64,000 nucleotides of DNA. Origin: Bacillota bacterium. Its GTDB lineage: Bacteria > Bacillota > Clostridia > Lachnospirales > Lachnospiraceae. Positions 62,422 through 64,000 of the stretch are shown here, one piece after another; the first letter of the stretch is position 1; the number at the start of each line of letters is the position of its first letter. The notes under the pieces are model-generated. The model made no database searches, was not told the DNA's origin, and saw nothing but the letters and a program-made list of their open reading frames with translations. The stretch is taken from the NCBI GenBank assembly GCA_023407575.1, contig JAEYLX010000068.1, forward strand, positions 114,117-178,116. Direction: 5' to 3'. The translations under genes and the position numbers were made by a program.

Positions 62422-63450
62422 ATGAAAAATATTACTTCATGGGAGTTAGTGAAAAATATTACAATAGGCTGGAATTTAGGAAATACAATGGATGCAACAG
62501 GTACAGATAATTTAATGGCGGAGACCTCTTGGGGAAACCCAAAAACCACAAAGGAACTAATAGCGACTATAAAAAAATCTGGATTTAACACACTAAGACT
62601 TCCAACATCCTGGGGAACTCATTTGGGACAAGCACCTGATTATAAGATTGATGGTGAATGGATTAGACGGGTACAGGAAATAGTAGACTATTCAATTCAA
62701 AACGGGATGTTTGTTATACTCAATGCACATCATGAGGAGTGGTACTACCCCTATTATAAGAATGCAGATAGAGCAAAGGATATATTATACAAGGTATGGG
62801 CACAGATTGCTGAGCGATTTAAAGAATATAATGAGTATTTAATTTTTGAGGGGCTAAATGAACCTAGACAGGTAGGAACAGAGGCAGAATGGAATGGAGG
62901 CAATGAAGAGGGCTGGGAGGTGGTTAATCAGCTCAATGAAGTTTTTGTTAAAACAATAAGAAATTCTGGAGGAAATAATCCAGCACGTCATCTTATGATT
63001 GCTCCATATGCTGCAACAACAAATCTTAATGCCTGGAATACATTTAGAGTACCAGAGGACGATAAAGTAATAATCTCTATTCATGCTTATATTCCAGAAA
63101 ACTTTGCTCTAAAGAAAGATGGTACAGCCGCGTGGTCAGTACTAAATAAAAATGATACTTTTGCAATTGATAGTCTAATAGATAATATTGACGTCAAGTT
63201 TCTAAGTAAAGGCATACCAGTAATAATTGGTGAGTTTGGTGCAGTAAATAAAAATAATAGTAAGACAATATCTGAATGGGCAGAATATTATGTATCCAAG
63301 GCAACAGAAAAAAACATACCCTGTATATGGTGGGACAATGGAAAATTTGAGGAAAAAGGTGAACTTTTTGGATTAATTGATAGGACGACATATCAATGGA
63401 AAAATCCTGAACTAGTAAAAGCATTAATGAGGGGATTAAAAGTAGAGTGA
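62422..63450 (+). CDS. GH5 endoglucanase-type glycosidase without signal peptide
   Basis: 342 aa, a bare GH5 catalytic domain: GWNLGNTMDA near the N-terminus, FNTLRLPTSWG, ILNAHHE, acid/base E147 (FEGLNEPR), SIHAYIP, nucleophile E271 (IIGEFGA) and a WWDNG motif near the end. All catalytic residues are present. There is no signal peptide, carbohydrate-binding module or dockerin, unlike most cellulases, so it may act on imported oligosaccharides. GGAGGG nine bases before the ATG fixes the start and rules out a missed leader. Confidence 0.88.
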   Translation: MKNITSWELVKNITIGWNLGNTMDATGTDNLMAETSWGNPKTTKELIATIKKSGFNTLRLPTSWGTHLGQAPDYKIDGEWIRRVQEIVDYSIQNGMFVILNAHHEEWYYPYYKNADRAKDILYKVWAQIAERFKEYNEYLIFEGLNEPRQVGTEAEWNGGNEEGWEVVNQLNEVFVKTIRNSGGNNPARHLMIAPYAATTNLNAWNTFRVPEDDKVIISIHAYIPENFALKKDGTAAWSVLNKNDTFAIDSLIDNIDVKFLSKGIPVIIGEFGAVNKNNSKTISEWAEYYVSKATEKNIPCIWWDNGKFEEKGELFGLIDRTTYQWKNPELVKALMRGLKVE

Positions 63451-63731
63451 AAATGAAGTAAAATAATTCATACTTTGCTTTTTTCTATTACCTTCGAAAT
63501 TTACAAGGACTATATTAAGAATTATATAAAACTATTCCTTTTATTTCATAATCTCATCAAATAGAGGTACTACAAAATAACCGTTTTAACTATGTCGATA
63601 TTACGTATAGAGTGTCCATTTTATGGGCATTCTATTGATTAAGCAATTAAAATAGGGCTTTATAAAATCATTTCATTGTCTAATTTAAATATATTGTTTT
63701 GAAAAATAGAAAAATTTCTTTTAAAAAGTGG

Positions 63732-63760
63732 TTGACAAAGATTTGCCCATGTGTTAAGAT
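63732..63760 (+). promoter_or_regulatory. strong promoter, probably for an rRNA operon
   Basis: -35 TTGACA (63732-63737), 17-base spacer, -10 TAAGAT (63755-63760). The leader that follows has rRNA-like features. Confidence 0.65.
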
Positions 63761-64000
63761 TATTTCTGCTGACGCGTTAAAGAAATAAACGACAGCAACA
63801 TGAACCTTGATAATTGAACAGTGAAACAACCCTGAAAATTCTAAAAAACTTGAGTCTTCACATGAGACTCAAAAATAGATTTTTCATTAAGATATGTCAG
63901 TGATGATATATCACGAACCGTATTATATACGTAAACCATTTTGTGGTCGCGTATTGATACAACCTAAAAACAGTAAAGATAACAGGATAGCTTGAGCAAC
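63761..64000 (+). other. probable rRNA operon leader (16S gene beyond the window)
   Basis: The sequence contains ACCTTGATAATTGAACAGTG near 63804, a string I associate with clostridial rRNA flanks, and an 8-bp hairpin TTGAGTCT/AGACTCAA (63850-63857 with 63865-63872). No genes are present, and no mature 16S start is seen before the edge. Between the GH5 stop and the promoter (63451-63731) there is only a 9-bp wobble hairpin near 63609-63633. Confidence 0.5.

Overview
The window looks like the replication-origin region of a low-GC, motile, plant-polysaccharide-degrading Clostridia of the family Lachnospiraceae. Evidence: rpmH-rnpA-yidD-yidC-jag-mnmE-mnmG-rsmG and parB-parA on the minus strand meet dnaA-dnaN-yaaA-recF-gyrB-gyrA on the plus strand at an AT-rich gap with DnaA boxes (about 50.5-50.9 kb). 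Family-restricted genes (DUF3881, DUF4446), a 869-aa AdhE and GH5/GH59 glycosidases strongly recall Lachnoclostridium (Clostridium) phytofermentans. That is recognition from memory, not a database match.

Layout. 0-3.5 kb: a truncated LacI-type sensor gene and a three-gene ABC importer operon (ATPase, permease, lipoprotein) of the TrpXYZ type. 3.8-12.8 kb: a LysM-GH18 spore-type protein, an AraC regulator divergent from a secreted GH59-like enzyme, a MATE exporter, hydroxylamine reductase Hcp and a zinc-ribbon membrane protein. 13.1-16.64 kb: a small accessory island bounded by an intact tRNA-Lys(CTT) gene and a decayed second copy of its 3' half. It carries a two-gene overlapping operon (ORC/Cdc6-like ATPase with zinc ribbon and helix-hairpin-helix, plus an all-helical partner) and a frameshifted gene remnant. 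This is the best candidate for an undescribed, possibly defensive, system. 17-24.6 kb: thioredoxin, a 47-codon small gene, trmB, an XRE membrane regulator, motAB, a flavoprotein, a D,D-carboxypeptidase and a coiled-coil membrane protein. 24.7-31.4 kb: a complete phosphate regulon in the order pstS-pstC-pstA-pstB-phoU-phoB-phoR.

31.7-50.5 kb: tRNA-Arg(CCT), DUF3881, an HD-GYP phosphodiesterase, and adhE behind a strong promoter flanked by two Rex-like operators. Then DUF4446, parB and parA with two perfect 16-bp parS sites, a 0.45-kb minisatellite of about thirty 15-bp units, a DegS/NarL-type two-component pair, a GNAT protein, and the conserved tRNA-modification and membrane-insertion genes leading to rpmH. 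50.9-61.5 kb: dnaA to gyrA with a striking leader in front of gyrB, then a two-subunit iron-sulfur fumarase. 61.5-64 kb: tRNA-Ser(GCT), a decayed acetyltransferase, a GH5 endoglucanase without a signal peptide, and at the right edge a strong promoter and leader that probably open an rRNA operon whose 16S gene lies outside the window.

Most genes follow the direction of replication away from the origin. Exceptions on the left arm (LysM-GH18, GH59, flavoprotein, carboxypeptidase, adhE) are mostly single-gene units. Many starts were moved downstream of the longest open frame because the upstream start lies inside the Shine-Dalgarno sequence (often ATGGAG) of the true start.
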